From: Xiphydria camelus
Taxonomy: Eukaryota; Arthropoda; Insecta; Hymenoptera; Xiphydriidae
Length of the DNA stretch: 64,000 nucleotides
NCBI GenBank assembly: GCA_963678675.1
Contig: OY783192.1
Coordinates: 16,517,005 to 16,581,004, forward strand
Direction of reading: 5' to 3'
Under the pieces are notes generated by a model that was not told the origin of the DNA, ran no database searches, and was given only the letters and a program-made list of their open reading frames with translations. A program made the translations under genes and the position numbers. Shown in pieces: positions 22,323-33,570 of the stretch (positions are counted from its first letter, which is position 1; the number at the start of each line of letters is the position of its first letter).

Positions 22323-24596
22323 CACAGTGGTCGAAACGCTAGATTTAGCACCAACTTTAGAATTCTGTATAGAATAATAGTACTGCAACTGTAGAATTTA
22401 GTATAGGAGGTTTTTTTTAGATCGCTGATCACGAATCGGAAGTCAGATTTCAAAAATTCAATATGGCGGATCCAATATGGCGGACGAGATTTTCGAAAAT
22501 CGACGGATTCATACCAAATTTGGTATAGGGGATTTTTTTGGGTCACTGATGACGAATCTGAAGTCAGATTTCAAAAACTCAAGACGGCGGATCCAAAATG
22601 GCGGGCGAGAATTTTGAAAATCGACGGATTCGTACTAAATTTGGTATAGGGGGGTTTTTTGAGTCGCTGGTTACGAATTTTTTAAATCTGCCTTTACATC
22701 GTGATCAGGAGGCAAAATTACTAGAGATAACGTATATCGCATGAAAAGCATATACCCCCTTTTTTTTGTAGAACTGTGTAGGAACTGAGCGGTATGAACC
22801 GATATTCAGAATTTGGACTATCCTTTGTCAGAACAGCCTCATATGCAAGAATATACAAACGAGCGTAGGTCAATTAGAAAGGAGATAATTAGGCCTGTTA
22901 TTTATATATAGATTATTTAGTTCCAATTAGTTCCATAAAAGTTAAGACTCTGTTAATGCAAGTATTACGAATATTCATAACTTCGACTACCGTTTGTTAG
23001 AACTGTCTCATATGCAAAAATATGCAAATGGACGTAGGTCAATTAGAAAGGCAGATAATTAGGCCTGTTATTAATATATACATTATTTAGTTCCAATTAG
23101 TTCCATAAAAGATAAGACTGTGTTAATGCAAGTATTACGAATTCATAACTTCGACTATCGTTCGTCACATCAGTCTTATATGCAAAAATATGGAAATGGA
23201 CGTAGGTCAATTAGAAAGGCAGATAATGAGGCCTGCTATTTATATATAGATTATTTAGTTCCAATTAGTTCCATAGAAGATAAGACTGTGTTAAAATGCA
23301 AGTATTACGAATATTCATAACTTCAACTATCGTTTGTCAGAACAGTAATTGGAACTAAATAATCTATATATAAATAAGAGACCTAATTACCTGTCTTTCT
23401 AATTGACCTATACTACGCCCATTTGCATATTCTTGCATATGAGACTGTTCTGGCGAACGATAGTCGAAGTTATGAATATTCGTAATATATATACTTGCAT
23501 TTACACAGTCTTATCCTTTATGGAACTAATTGGAAGTAAATAATCTATATAGAAATAACAGGCCTAATTACCTGTCTTTCTAATTGACCAACGCTCATTT
23601 GCATATTTTTGCATATGAGACTGTTGTGACAGACAATAGGTAGTCGAAATTCTGAATATTCGTAATACCTGCATTAACACAGTCTTATCTTTTATGGAAC
23701 TAATTGGAACTAAATGGTCTATATATAAATAACAGTCCTAATTACCTGTCTTTCTAATTGACCTACGTCCATTTGCATATTCTTGCATATGAGACTGTTC
23801 TGGCAAACGATAGTCGAAGTTATGAATATTCGTAATATATATACTTGCATTTACACAGTCTTATCTTTTATGGAACTAATTGGAACTAAATAATCTATAT
23901 AGAAATAACAGGCCTAGTTACCTGTCTTTCTAATTGACCTACGCTCATTTGCATATTTTTGCATATAAGACTGTTGTGACAGACGATAGGTAGTCGAAAT
24001 TCTGAATATCGGTTCATACCGCTCAGTACCTACATTGTTCTACAAAAAAAAAGGGGGTATATACTTTTCATGCGATATATGTTATCTATAGTAATTTTGC
24101 CTCCTGATCACGAATCTGAAGTGAGTTTTCAAAAATTCATGATCAGTGACTCAAAAAACCCCTCTATACCAAATTTGGTATGAATCCGTCGATTTTCGAA
24201 CATCTCCTTCGCCATCTTGAATTTTTGAAATCTGACTTCAGGTTCGTGATCAGCGACACAAAAAAAACCCCTGTACCAAATTTGGTATGAATCTGTCGAT
24301 TTTCGAAAATCTCGTCCGCCATATTGGATCCGCCATCTTGAATTTTCGAAATCTGACTTCAGATTCGTGATCAGCGACCAAAAAAAACCTCTTATACCAA
24401 CTTTGGTATGAATCCGTCAATTTTCGAAAATCTCGTCCGCCATATTGGATCCGCTATCTTGAATTTTTGAAATCTGACTTGAGATTCGTGATCAGCGACC
24501 TAAAAAACCCCCCTATACTAAATTCTAGGGTTGTAGTACTATTATTCTATGCAAAATTCTAAAGTTGGTGCTAAATCTAGCGTTTCGACCAGTGTG
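22323..24596. mobile_element. Giant foldback element with tandem arrays (2.27 kb)
   Basis: Ends CACAGTGGTCGAAACGCTAG and the near-identical complement, flanked by a 5-bp CGTCG repeat (22318-22322 and 24597-24601). The uninterrupted sequence at about 41250 gives the empty site with one CGTCG. Each arm has three units of about 125 bp (with CGGATTCATACCAAATTTGG) then three to four units of about 180 bp (with AGTTCCAATTAGTTCCATA). The same arrays return inverted after about 23330. There is no ORF of note. Confidence 0.85.
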
Positions 24597-24742
24597 CGTC
24601 GTCTTTATTTAAACGACTTTGACAGCGAGGAACATAGCAAATAAGTCTACCTTTCGATTTCACTCGTGGTTTTAAGAATTCTGACGTTATTTTGCGGAAG
24701 AAACATTTTCTAAAAAAAAGTTCAGCCACTGTAACGGAAATT

Positions 24743-24935
24743 ATGGATCAGTTTGTACAAAATGATTTAAATTTTGATAGAAGTTCAAAGGCAAGACGAA
24801 GTGTCATTAATGCGGTATCTTACTATCAACAACTGCTTGCTGAATGAAACAGGAAAAGACAAACGACTTTAAATGACTTCACAAAAAAACAAAAAATATC
24901 AAATGAGGAAGAACCTTCCTCGTCACAAACATGAC
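24743..24935 (+). pseudogene. pogo/Tigger transposase, C-terminal tail
   Basis: The translation from ATG 24743 has the Tigger-like tail: an N-D-L-N-F-D-R motif, a V-x-N-A-V-x-Y-Y segment, then after a stop a T-L-N-D-F motif. No DDE core is present. Copy B has the same tail at 41389. Confidence 0.7.
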
Positions 24936-25310
24936 ATCTTTACTGGAATTTTTTTATTTTTATGAATGTTTTATGAATAAAAATGGATATTAGCAATAAA
25001 TAAGTCTATAATTGATTAATATAAGAACCTATTTAACAATAAATGTTACAAAATAAAACAAAAAAAGAACTGATACATTTTCTTATTCTTTGTTCTGTTT
25101 CACTTATCCCAATTATTTACGTGTTAAGATGACCTCGTTTAACGCTGTTTCGTTTAGCGCTGGACTTATTGGAACGTATACCCCGCGTTAAGCGGGGTCT
25201 TACTGTATTCACTAAAAATTGAGCAGTTTTGATTAAAAATTATCACTAAAAATTGAGCAATTTGATTGGTCAAAAAAGTTATGTCAAATAAAGTAGCGTC
25301 GTTACTGTAA

Positions 25311-25774
25311 CGACGTTGAAAACTCGTAGTGTATCGTTTAGGTGTCGCTACGCCAAGTTACAGAATGCACCATTCGTTAAGGAGGAACATCAGTGAAATG
25401 AAAATGGACCAATTACTAAGATTTTTTTCTTATAATCTTCACTTCATCAGAACACTACTGTAAAAATTTGAAAGAAATTCACTTAACCGTTTTTTTTTAT
25501 TCATGTTTGAGAAGTCACTGATTAACATGGAACGTTATGGGCCGATGATTTGATAGTAATAATATTGGCTCTTAAAATGGAAGAAATGGTAAAAAGAAAA
25601 CGTTTTATTTTGCATGTAGTTATAAACTTCTATCCTGCACAGTTTAAACCAATTTCACTTAGTAGTTTTTGTGTAATTTAGTAAATGGTTTCGAGAAAAC
25701 GGAATTTTTGAACGAATAGGGGACAACGTGGCAATAGCGCGTGACATCAGAGGGGAGGTCAGACGGTGCGCTAG
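25311..25774. other. Unannotated stretch
   Basis: I see no coding frame above background and no termini. It ends at the next MITE. Confidence 0.4.
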
Positions 25775-25776
25775 TA

Positions 25777-26049
25777 CCGTATGTCCCACTCTGTACTGGC
25801 CAGTTTGAAACTTACCTTCGGATAGGCTTGGTCGGTAATCGAGACATTTTATACCGTAATTATAATTATTTTCGTATTTTCCATTATTCACAAATTCACA
25901 ATTGCAGCGCAGGTTAGACGCTTCGATCTCTCGAATTGACACCAACTCTAACTGCCGACTCGACTTCTACCGTATTAAATGACTCGATTACCGACCAAGC
26001 CTATCCGAAGGTAACTTTCAAACTGGCCAGTACAGAGTGGGACATACGG
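25777..26049. mobile_element. CCGTATGTCC-family MITE, complete (273 bp)
   Basis: Ends CCGTATGTCCCACTCTGTAC and its complement, flanked by TA. Arms of about 100 bp. It is the reference copy for the truncated relative at 11876. Confidence 0.88.
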
Positions 26050-26156
26050 TATTCAAACCCGAGACTAATACAGCATGACCCGCGCAGCACCGCACAATTT
26101 GCACGGACCTTGAAATTTACCATCGGCCGGGCTTGGTCGGTACTCTCATTTACCTG

Positions 26157-27387
26157 CCCCGACAGCAAAGCGTGGATTTACACGCTAGCCGCACGCAGTG
26201 CTGCCACGTAGTGGCACCACTATGGTCTCACCGTGGCGTGATCGCGTGGCGTACACAAACTAAAAGCACCGTGGCTACACAGTGAACACACTGAGTGGTT
26301 CACAGCGTAAAGACACAGTAGTTACACTCAGTGCAGTCAAGGTGCCTTTTTGACGTGCACACTTCGTAAATTTACCGACCATGAATGTCGGTAACTTCAT
26401 TGTCTTCACAAAATTTTTAACACGTCGTTTGCTGCCGCCGGCTCCGATCGGAGCCAGTCGACACTTCGCGCCTGTGCCGCCGGCTCCGATCGGAGACACA
26501 TTGACGTGCACATTACATATAATTATTCAGTCTGTTACCGGCACTGAGCGCGATGCAATCAATCTAAAAGTGGCAGCGAATGTGTTAAATTAGAAAATAA
26601 CAAAATTGATATAATAATAGGTTTGTTCCCAGAAAGCAATTTGTGACTAGTTACAAATTTTGATCTGCGGATTTGTGCGGTTGTAAATTTACAATTAATT
26701 GATTTCACATCCCGATAGAAGAATTTTTAAATTAGAAAATAACAAAATTGATATTATAATAATGTTTCAAACAGTGCAAATTGTACTGAATTATTTCATA
26801 AATAATGAATAATTAATTATCATAATCGCTACTGTTTTGAAAAAGAAAGTATCAAATTATTTTTAAAAATTTAATGAGATATATATATATATAAACCGGC
26901 CTTTACACAATGCAACACTGAGATATCTCGGCAAAAATATTTAAAATTTAGTTTACGTTTGACATAGCTCGAAATCGGCTTTCGGCTTTATCTCACTAGT
27001 TACAGTACTGTTGCTTGCAGGTATCGATATTATATGTATAACTTAGTCGACCTCCACCACAAAGAGTCGATGGCGTAATTGGTAGAATGCGAGAAGCGTT
27101 CCCAGTCTTCTAAAGATCGCAGGTTCGAGTCCTGGCCGGGTCGGGTTTGAGAAAAAAAAACCGACACTCTCTCTCTCTCTCTCTCTCTAGTAGGCGGGAT
27201 AAGGCAGGCGGGAAATCCTACTTTATCGCCCCCTTTTTGCAAAATTCTACTTTTACCATCGTACTTACACTGCGTGACTGCAGTGTGGCTTCACGGTGCA
27301 CAGACAGATGGACACCCCAGTGCATGCACTCGAATGCACCGCGTGAAAGCAGGGTGCAGTCACTGTGGTGCCACTTTGCTATCGGGG
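26157..27387 (-). mobile_element. CCCCGAYAGC element, variant copy 1
   Basis: Ends CCCCGACAGCAAAGCGTGG and CCACTTTGCTATCGGGG, with TG on each side. The orientation is reversed relative to the 14-20 kb copies: the CACTGTG-rich block and tRNA-like unit lie at the right. Two units of GCCGCCGGCTCCGATCGGAG lie near 26432-26490. The interior shares the AT-rich segment also seen at about 15490-15560. Confidence 0.75.
27063..27150 (+). pseudogene. tRNA-like unit (Arg-UCU-like loop)
   Basis: A-box GATGGCGTAATTGG and B-box GCAGGTTCGAGTCCTGG are well preserved. A CTTCTAA loop, usual for tRNA-Arg(UCU), sits at about 27107, although its stem is poor. No T-run follows directly; an A-run and a (CT)n microsatellite (27166-27189) come after. 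It lies about 240-320 bp inside the element end. Confidence 0.65.
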
Positions 27388-27659
27388 TGCCCCGACAGCA
27401 AAGCGTGGATTTACATGCTAGCCGCACGCAGTGCTGCCACGTAGTGGCACCACTGTGGTCTCACCGTGGCGTGATCGCGTGGCGTACACAAACTAAAAGC
27501 ACCGTGGTTACACAGTGAGCACACTGAGTGGTTCACAGGATAAAGACACAGTGGTTACACTCAGTGCAGTCACGGTGCCTTTTCGACGTGCACACTTCGT
27601 AAATTTACCGACCATGAATATCGGTAAATTCACTGTCTTCACAAAATTGTTAACGAATT

Positions 27660-28439
27660 AATGAATTCGCTGCGGAACACGCAGCTCCCGCGGCACGCCA
27701 ACATAGTTTTACGCAAATTTCAAGATTTTAGTACGGGGGTTAACTCAATCATTTTAATACGCAGCGAACGTGTTCGTAATTAAATTTAAAGGTTCGGTGG
27801 TCGAGCAGTGCGGACGTGTGGCGGATCGCTCCTACGAAATTCGGAACTTTAGTCGGGTTTTTCGCGAGTGAGTGCGATAAAAAGTGCATGGTGGTGTTCG
27901 CGGAGCAGTGCGAATAAGTGAAATGGAAGTGCGGCGAGGCCGGCGTTTAGGCAGTATTCGACGATTACGAAGTCTGTCGTATCGAGTTCCCTCGTGGCAC
28001 GAACGCCATCATGGCCGCCGCTACATAGCGTCGGTTGACGAAAGACCGCAAAGGCCAGCAGAGAGACACCAGACGAGCGACCCTCGCGAGAAACCGCCTC
28101 GGGAGCTCCGGGACACCGAAGAGGCCCTTGCGAACGACCGAGCTATGCTGGGAGTCTACAGCGAAGTGACAATAAGCCAACCTGTCATCATCCCCCCTCT
28201 AATCGCATAAACACAAGGAAACACGAGGAAAGCGCACTAAGAATCGTTTTAGGCGTATGATATTTCCGTAGGACCTCGTTCCGTGCCATGACGACGCATC
28301 TTCAGACGAATTTCAAAATTCCAGACCATCGAGGTAATTATTCAATCAACGTCGTATCTGGACACTTGCGATACTTTATCTTTTTTTCTCCTCCATCACT
28401 CCCTCCGTCACACTTGGTACCTCGTACGCGATAACGCAG
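27660..28439 (+). other. GC-rich host-like sequence upstream of kinase exons
   Basis: Composition changes sharply from the AT-rich repeats. A 91-codon open frame begins at an ATG near 27923 (rich in R, P and E; no recognised domain). The stretch up to the acceptor at 28438 looks like 5' exon plus intron of the captured gene. I cannot name a protein domain here. Confidence 0.4.
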
Positions 28440-29437
28440 GTGCAGCTCATCGCCGAGTAACAATATACCGCTGATGTGAATAGTTCAAAGCGCCAAGCAG
28501 ATGAAACGACGCGGCTCCAAGATCCTGAAGGAAGGATGGATGGTGCACTCGACGAATCGCGATCCGATGGTAGGTTGACGACGTGGCGCTGATTCGGTTT
28601 CGCTTCCCCCATCATTAAGGCGCGCGTGTTTTCAGAGGAAGAGACACTACTGGCGATTGGACACAAAGGCCATAATTCTGTTCCAAAGCGACAGCAGTTC
28701 CAAGTACTTCAAAAAGATTCCGTTGGCTGAAATTCTAGTCGTCGCCGCCGCCAGGGAACAACATTCTCGTGAGTACATATGTATATCGTTAGAAATTGTC
28801 TGTGCGCGTTTAGTCGATATACAACGCGCGCGTTCTCTCCTTCCAGGCACGATGCATTGTTTCGAATTGAGAACGGCCAACGTCGATTACTACGTCGGCG
28901 AAGATCGCCTCTATGGAGGTGCTAGTGGTCAGCTTCCACCGCCGGAAAGTGGCGTTGGCGCTCACTTGGCGAGGACCTGGAAAACGAATATCAGGCAGGC
29001 ATTGATGCCCGTCACCTCCGGATCGGCAAGTACGTTCAGAGCTCGCGAGTATGCGCGCGAATGCGTACCGACGCTATACCGAAAAACACGCGTCGTTTTC
29101 CACAGGTCGGTAGGAGCAGTCGACAACCGAGCCAGAGGAACGCGTAACCGACATGTCGCAGCTCTATCACATCTTCCCGGACGAAGTTCTTGGCTCATGT
29201 TAATTTGATATCATCTACGGCGGAGTTCATCGCAAGACCGGCCGCGCGATGGCGATAAAGGTGATCGACAAGCTGCGTTTTCCCACCGAGCAAAAGGCCC
29301 AGCTCAAGAACGAAGTAGCCATCCTGCAGAATCTCACCCACAACGGAGTCGTTAATCTCGAGAGGATGTTCGAGACGCCGGAGAGGATATTCGTGGTGAT
29401 GGAGAAGCTCAAGGGAGACATGCGGAAAATGAACACG
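28440..29437 (+). pseudogene. Protein kinase D-like gene fragment (PH domain to kinase N-lobe)
   Basis: Four exons with GT-AG introns are visible: 28440-28569, 28636-28768, 28847-29029 and 29106-about 29437. They encode the PKD PH domain (L-K-E-G-W-M-V-H start, L-F-Q-S-D-S, R-T-A-N-V-D-Y) and then the kinase start (I-F-P-D-E-V-L-G, A-I-K-V-I-D-K with the ATP-binding Lys, [16 protein letters not shown]). PKD is a diacylglycerol-activated Ser/Thr kinase. Stops at 28477-28479, 29110-29112 and 29201-29203 kill the frame, the last within the glycine loop. The C1 domains and kinase C-lobe are absent. Retained introns mean a genomic duplication and not a retrocopy. Confidence 0.88.
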
Positions 29438-30381
29438 GTGTACGAAAGTAATTTCAGGGGAGCTATTCTCGACGCGTGGGAAATGCTTTTCGTGGACGAG
29501 ATATTTTTCGTTAACGGATTTAAAGTTTCGTCGATCACTTTCGTTAACGATTCGAAAATTCCTTCCAAGATAGATCTCGTCAATGAAATTAATTTTCTCA
29601 CACGAAAAATGTGTTTACATCCCTTAGCGACGTCTTCTTTTTAGAATCTCGTTTAATCACTTAGCAACGACCCGTCGCATCGGCCCACCGCCTCGGACAA
29701 ATACCAAACCCATTCGTTGACGAAAACAGCGAGAACGACGAATGACACTTTCGTCAACGAAAAAAGTAATTTCGTTAGCGAAGGAGTTTCGCGCGTATGG
29801 GAAAACATTTCGCGTACAAAATTTCTCAACCAAAACGCAATTGCCCCTGGGGGGCAATTCTCGATACGTCAGAAACGATTTCGTGAACGGAATTATTATT
29901 TCGTTTGAGAAATTTTGTACACGGAATTTTTTCCCATACGAAACTCCTTCGTTAACGAAATTACTTTTTTCGTTGACGAAATTGTCATTCGTCGTTCTCG
30001 CTGTTTTCGTCAACGAATGTTGTTTGGTATTTGTATGCCGGTGAGTTGCATGACGAGGTGGTGGGCCGATGCGACGGGTCGTTGCTAAGTGATTAAACGA
30101 GATTCTAAAAAGAAGACGTCGCTATAAGGGATGTAAACATATTTTTCGTGTGAGAACATTAATTTCGTTGACGAGATCTATCTTGGAAGGGATATTCGAA
30201 TCGTTAACGAAAGTGATCGACGAAATTTTACGTCCGTTAACGAAAAATATTTCGTCCACGAAAAGCATTTCCCACGCGTCGAGAATAGCACCCCTGAGCA
30301 TGTTTCGCCAAGCAATCAGCTGTTCTCATGGCGACCACGTAAAACGCGCCATGCGCAGCTTATTGTACTTTCGTACACCGG
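29436..30381. mobile_element. Palindromic element, CGGTGTACGAAAG ends (0.95 kb)
   Basis: Ends CGGTGTACGAAAGTA and its complement. Arms of about 400 bp meet near 29860, around CAATTGCCCC and GGGGCAATTC. Arms are rich in TTTCGTTAACGAA-like units. The right arm has an extra insert of about 60 bp (about 30303-30360). It truncates the kinase fragment. ORFs in the arms are mirror artefacts. Confidence 0.8.
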
Positions 30382-31285
30382 GACTTTCAAAAAATTATTA
30401 TAAATTAACCGTGCATTTTGTCAAGTAGGTTCTTGCATCAATTTCATAGTAAATTTTCTCCGCTACAAATTGGTAGCTTCATTTTTTTGATCGAGTAAAT
30501 CTAGGATGCCCAGAAAAAAGAGTATAAATTTGAATAGATTGCGGAACACGCTTTCCTCCGTTAGTTGCACGCGTAATAAAGGAGCGTCGCGTAACGATCA
30601 GCTGATCGATTTAAGCCAATTTGAATTACATATCGATACCTTACTTTGAAAACCTCGTAAGTGCAATTTTTGACAAAAATGCCATTTATAGCTTACTGTG
30701 TGTTCAGATTTTAAATCTTAACGCAGTAAGCTATAAATGGCATTTTTGTCCAAAATTGCACTTACGAGGTTTTCAAAGTAAGGTATCGATATGTATAATA
30801 ATTTATTACACAAAAACGGTGCATCGTAGACTATAAGTTCTGACTTGAAATTTGTAAAGAATTTTCTCCTGTACATTGGGATATTTTTATTTGTGAAATT
30901 GGTTACAGAAAAAATATAGCTTCGCGATTTGTTGGCATGTGATTTTGACAGGTAGTTTTTAATTAATTACATTATTTCTCGTCAATTTGAAGATTACCCA
31001 TTTCTATATGTCATTCAGGAGATTTTTTCCTATCGATTGGTACCGGTTTTATCCTGACACTAATAAATTGTTTCGCGAATATCTAATAAGACTATACTAT
31101 AAAGTGGCTTAGGGCCAAAACTTCGATAGTTTTTAATTAATTATAAATTTTCCCGGGAATTGACGGATAATACATTTTGATATGTTAATATTGGGATCTC
31201 CAGCTACAATATGTTCATTTAATAAATGGAATAGTAAAAGAAATGTTGTTTTTTAATATAAATATTTTATTAGAATACATCCCTG
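30382..31285. other. AT-rich stretch with one palindrome
   Basis: No coding signal is seen. The only structure is the palindrome at 30629-30793. Confidence 0.45.
30629..30793. mobile_element. Short palindromic MITE (165 bp)
   Basis: Ends CATATCGATACCTTACTTTG and its complement, with about 70-bp near-perfect arms and a short AT-rich loop. No clear TSD. Confidence 0.8.
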
Positions 31286-31761
31286 TAGTCCATATGATAA
31301 CTTCACAGCGAAGCCACTGGGTCTACACCATCATCTCACAGTACAAGCACTGTGGAGTCACCCTGTTATGCCACAGTGCTTCCACTCGGTGCTCACACTG
31401 CGTGACTGCAGCGTGGCTTCACGGTGCACAGACAGATGGACACCCCAGTGCATGCACTCGAATACACCACGTGAAAGCAGTGTGCAGTCACGGTGGCGCC
31501 ACTTTGCTATCGGGGGTGGGACATACGGTATGGGTGCTTTCCATTTACCGACTCAAGTTGACACGAGTCGACTCGTGTCGCCGAAAGTGCTTTCCATTTG
31601 ATTTGTGTCGCTGTGAGTCGGCGACACCAGTCACCTCAAATAGACTCTGCCAGATAGGTGAATTCACGCTGAGTTGAGTGTAAGAGAAGCGAAAGTCTGA
31701 ACACACGCGGCAAAACAAGAGCACCCAAGTGGAGAGTTAATACAAAGTCAGATTGAAGAAA

Positions 31762-33376
31762 ATGAAGGTAGGTGAAAACTGTAATTATTTGCAGTAATCT
31801 GTAGATATTAGATCCGTAGATTTTAGCTATTTATTCGTAAATACCAGATCGGCTGTATATGTCCTTAGAGGTTAGCATCATTTTCTACACAAATTCATCT
31901 GAAATGGTGAATGCGTGAAATAAATAAATTCTAAACTATATTTACTTACATTAATAATCTTTCAAAAAGTGTAAAATTTTATATATCTATATACTTTAAA
32001 AATGTGTACTTTTTTTTTAAGCGAGTCACATTTGAGGATCTGAAGGCCTTACAAGCAACAGGAAAGATAAAAATATTACCAAAACCAACACTGCACCAAT
32101 CACCACTTATTTTACAACATGATGAGTTACAACCTTCATCTACAACTGTCATGTATTCCCAGTCAACAATCACCAATTCAGAAGCCACACTACCTCAGCA
32201 AATTGCACAATCTTCCAAGACTGCTGATTACAGAGGAAAAGAACTTAAACAGGAACCAGAAGTCCAAGCAGATCACCAAGAGTCGGTGGATGTAAAGATC
32301 GTGTGGACAAGATCGGCGACTTTTGCACTCTTGTCTGCCTACGAATGTAGAAATATTGAGACAGACCGCACTAAAAAAAATAAAAAATTTTGGCAAACCA
32401 TTGCTGACGAACTGAATGCCTCTTTGTTTAGTTCATCAAAGCAGGTCAGAATTATTTTATAACTAAACTAGCTGACTCGGCGAACTTATTACTGCCTCAG
32501 AATCAATAAATGTTGTTTTTTTGTGATTTTCTTACTTTCCAATACGCGAAGAAACTTCTCTAGGCCGAAACGAATAAAAAAGATTCATATCAGTCAATCC
32601 GTTCTAGAAATATCATTGAAAAAGCCGTTCCATACAAATGTGTGAGAAAAAGAATTTTCTTCAGAAATTTTTTTCTCAAATTTTTCCGATGTTTTAATAC
32701 TTATTCTCTGCTATTTGGGGCGGAGACAAATCCTACAAATCAAAGGTCATAAAAATCAGTCCAGCCATTCTTGGGTTATAAATGGTGTAACTAACCCGAC
32801 TTTGTTTTATACATAGAGATTAATGTGAGCAAATCTATGATGCAATTGTTTCATTATTAATACGTTTTTTTGCTTCTCTTACAGATAACTAGCGATCAAG
32901 TACGCTGGGAAGTGGCAGCAATCAAAAAATCGTATAACAAAAAGAAAGATCATAATCGTGGAAGCGGCAATGATCGAAAATCGTTTGATGAATTCGAAGA
33001 CCGTTTGTCCGAAATTCTAGGAGACAAGGAAGGAACCAACGACCCAGCTTGCGCCTTCAATTCTTCAATTCCGGGATTCGCAAGTACATCACAACATCAG
33101 AATGAACATATTGACGAATCTAACAAGATGGACTTAATTAATGAACATGCTGAATGTTTAACGCCTGAGAAAACGAGCAGCAATGACGCTGTCATGAAAC
33201 AAATAAAAGCTTCTCACGGGACCGGCTCGAAAATTGCGAAAACAAAATTAGAGTTGGAAAAGCAATGGTTGCAACACTTAAAAATTGTGCGGGAAGAAAA
33301 GGCCGAAAGAAACAAATTTACCGAAAGTGAGAACAAGCGGAAAGAGGAACATTTGCATCTCAAAAAAGAGAAATAA
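31762..33376 (+). CDS. Harbinger Myb/SANT-like DNA-binding protein
   Basis: Three exons, 31762-31767, 32022-32444 and 32885-33376 (GT-AG), give 306 residues; the first exon encodes only Met-Lys. Residues about 92-190 form a trihelix Myb/SANT-like domain (V-W-T start, K-K-F-W-Q-T-I-A, then Q-V-R-W and a Y-N-K-K-K-D segment). In this superfamily that protein binds the element ends and helps import the transposase. A glutamate/lysine-rich coiled-coil follows. TAA at 33374-33376 lies inside this helix. Coding-like sequence runs on in frame to about 33516, so the protein may be truncated by about 45 residues. Confidence 0.8.
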
Positions 33377-33570
33377 AAATTTAAACAAAGGAAACTGCAA
33401 TTCCAGGACTTAAAACTGACTAAACAAATGGAAAAGCATAGAGAGAGGATGAATATCGAAAGGGAGAAGTGCAATCTTTTAAAAAGCATTCTTGATCGTA
33501 AAAGCTTTTTTTTTTAGTGATATCTCTTAAGTTTTGTTTGTCTTATTTTATACTATGATTTTATACTTTT

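Larger units (their letters stand above)
22160..25310 (+). mobile_element. pogo/Tigger-like relic, copy A, split by foldback
   Basis: Sequence from about 22165 to 22322 resumes at 24597-25310 and matches the copy beginning at 41093. Near 25180-25204 is a terminus reading CCCGCGTTAAGCGGGGTCTTACTG followed by TA, a pogo-type TIR. Identity with copy B continues for about 100 bp beyond this TA (through GTAGCGTCGTTACTG), so the duplicated unit is larger than the transposon. Only the 3' part of the transposase is present. Confidence 0.7.
27390..31516 (-). mobile_element. CCCCGAYAGC element, variant copy 2, enclosing protein kinase D exons
   Basis: It starts CCCCGACAGCAAAGCGTGG two bases (TG) after copy 1 ends, and closes near 31516 with CCACTTTGCTATCGGGG followed by TG. 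The first 260 bp copy the start of variant copy 1 almost exactly. The last 230 bp (31286-31516) are the CACTGTG-rich end. Between them are GC-rich host-like DNA with kinase exons, a palindrome and AT-rich DNA. Whether the ends moved as one unit around the kinase fragment is unproven. Confidence 0.55.

Noticed and set aside
22900..24000. Regularly repeated units that could suggest a CRISPR array
   Set aside because: Repeats are 125-180 bp, contiguous and mirrored, without unique spacers, in a eukaryotic context.
27063..27150. Functional tRNA-Arg gene
   Set aside because: A and B boxes are good and the loop looks like UCU, but the acceptor and anticodon stems do not pair, and the unit repeats inside transposons.
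28376..29208. 183-residue open frame spanning the kinase region as one exon
   Set aside because: It reads through two GT-AG introns; the PKD similarity follows the spliced exons instead.
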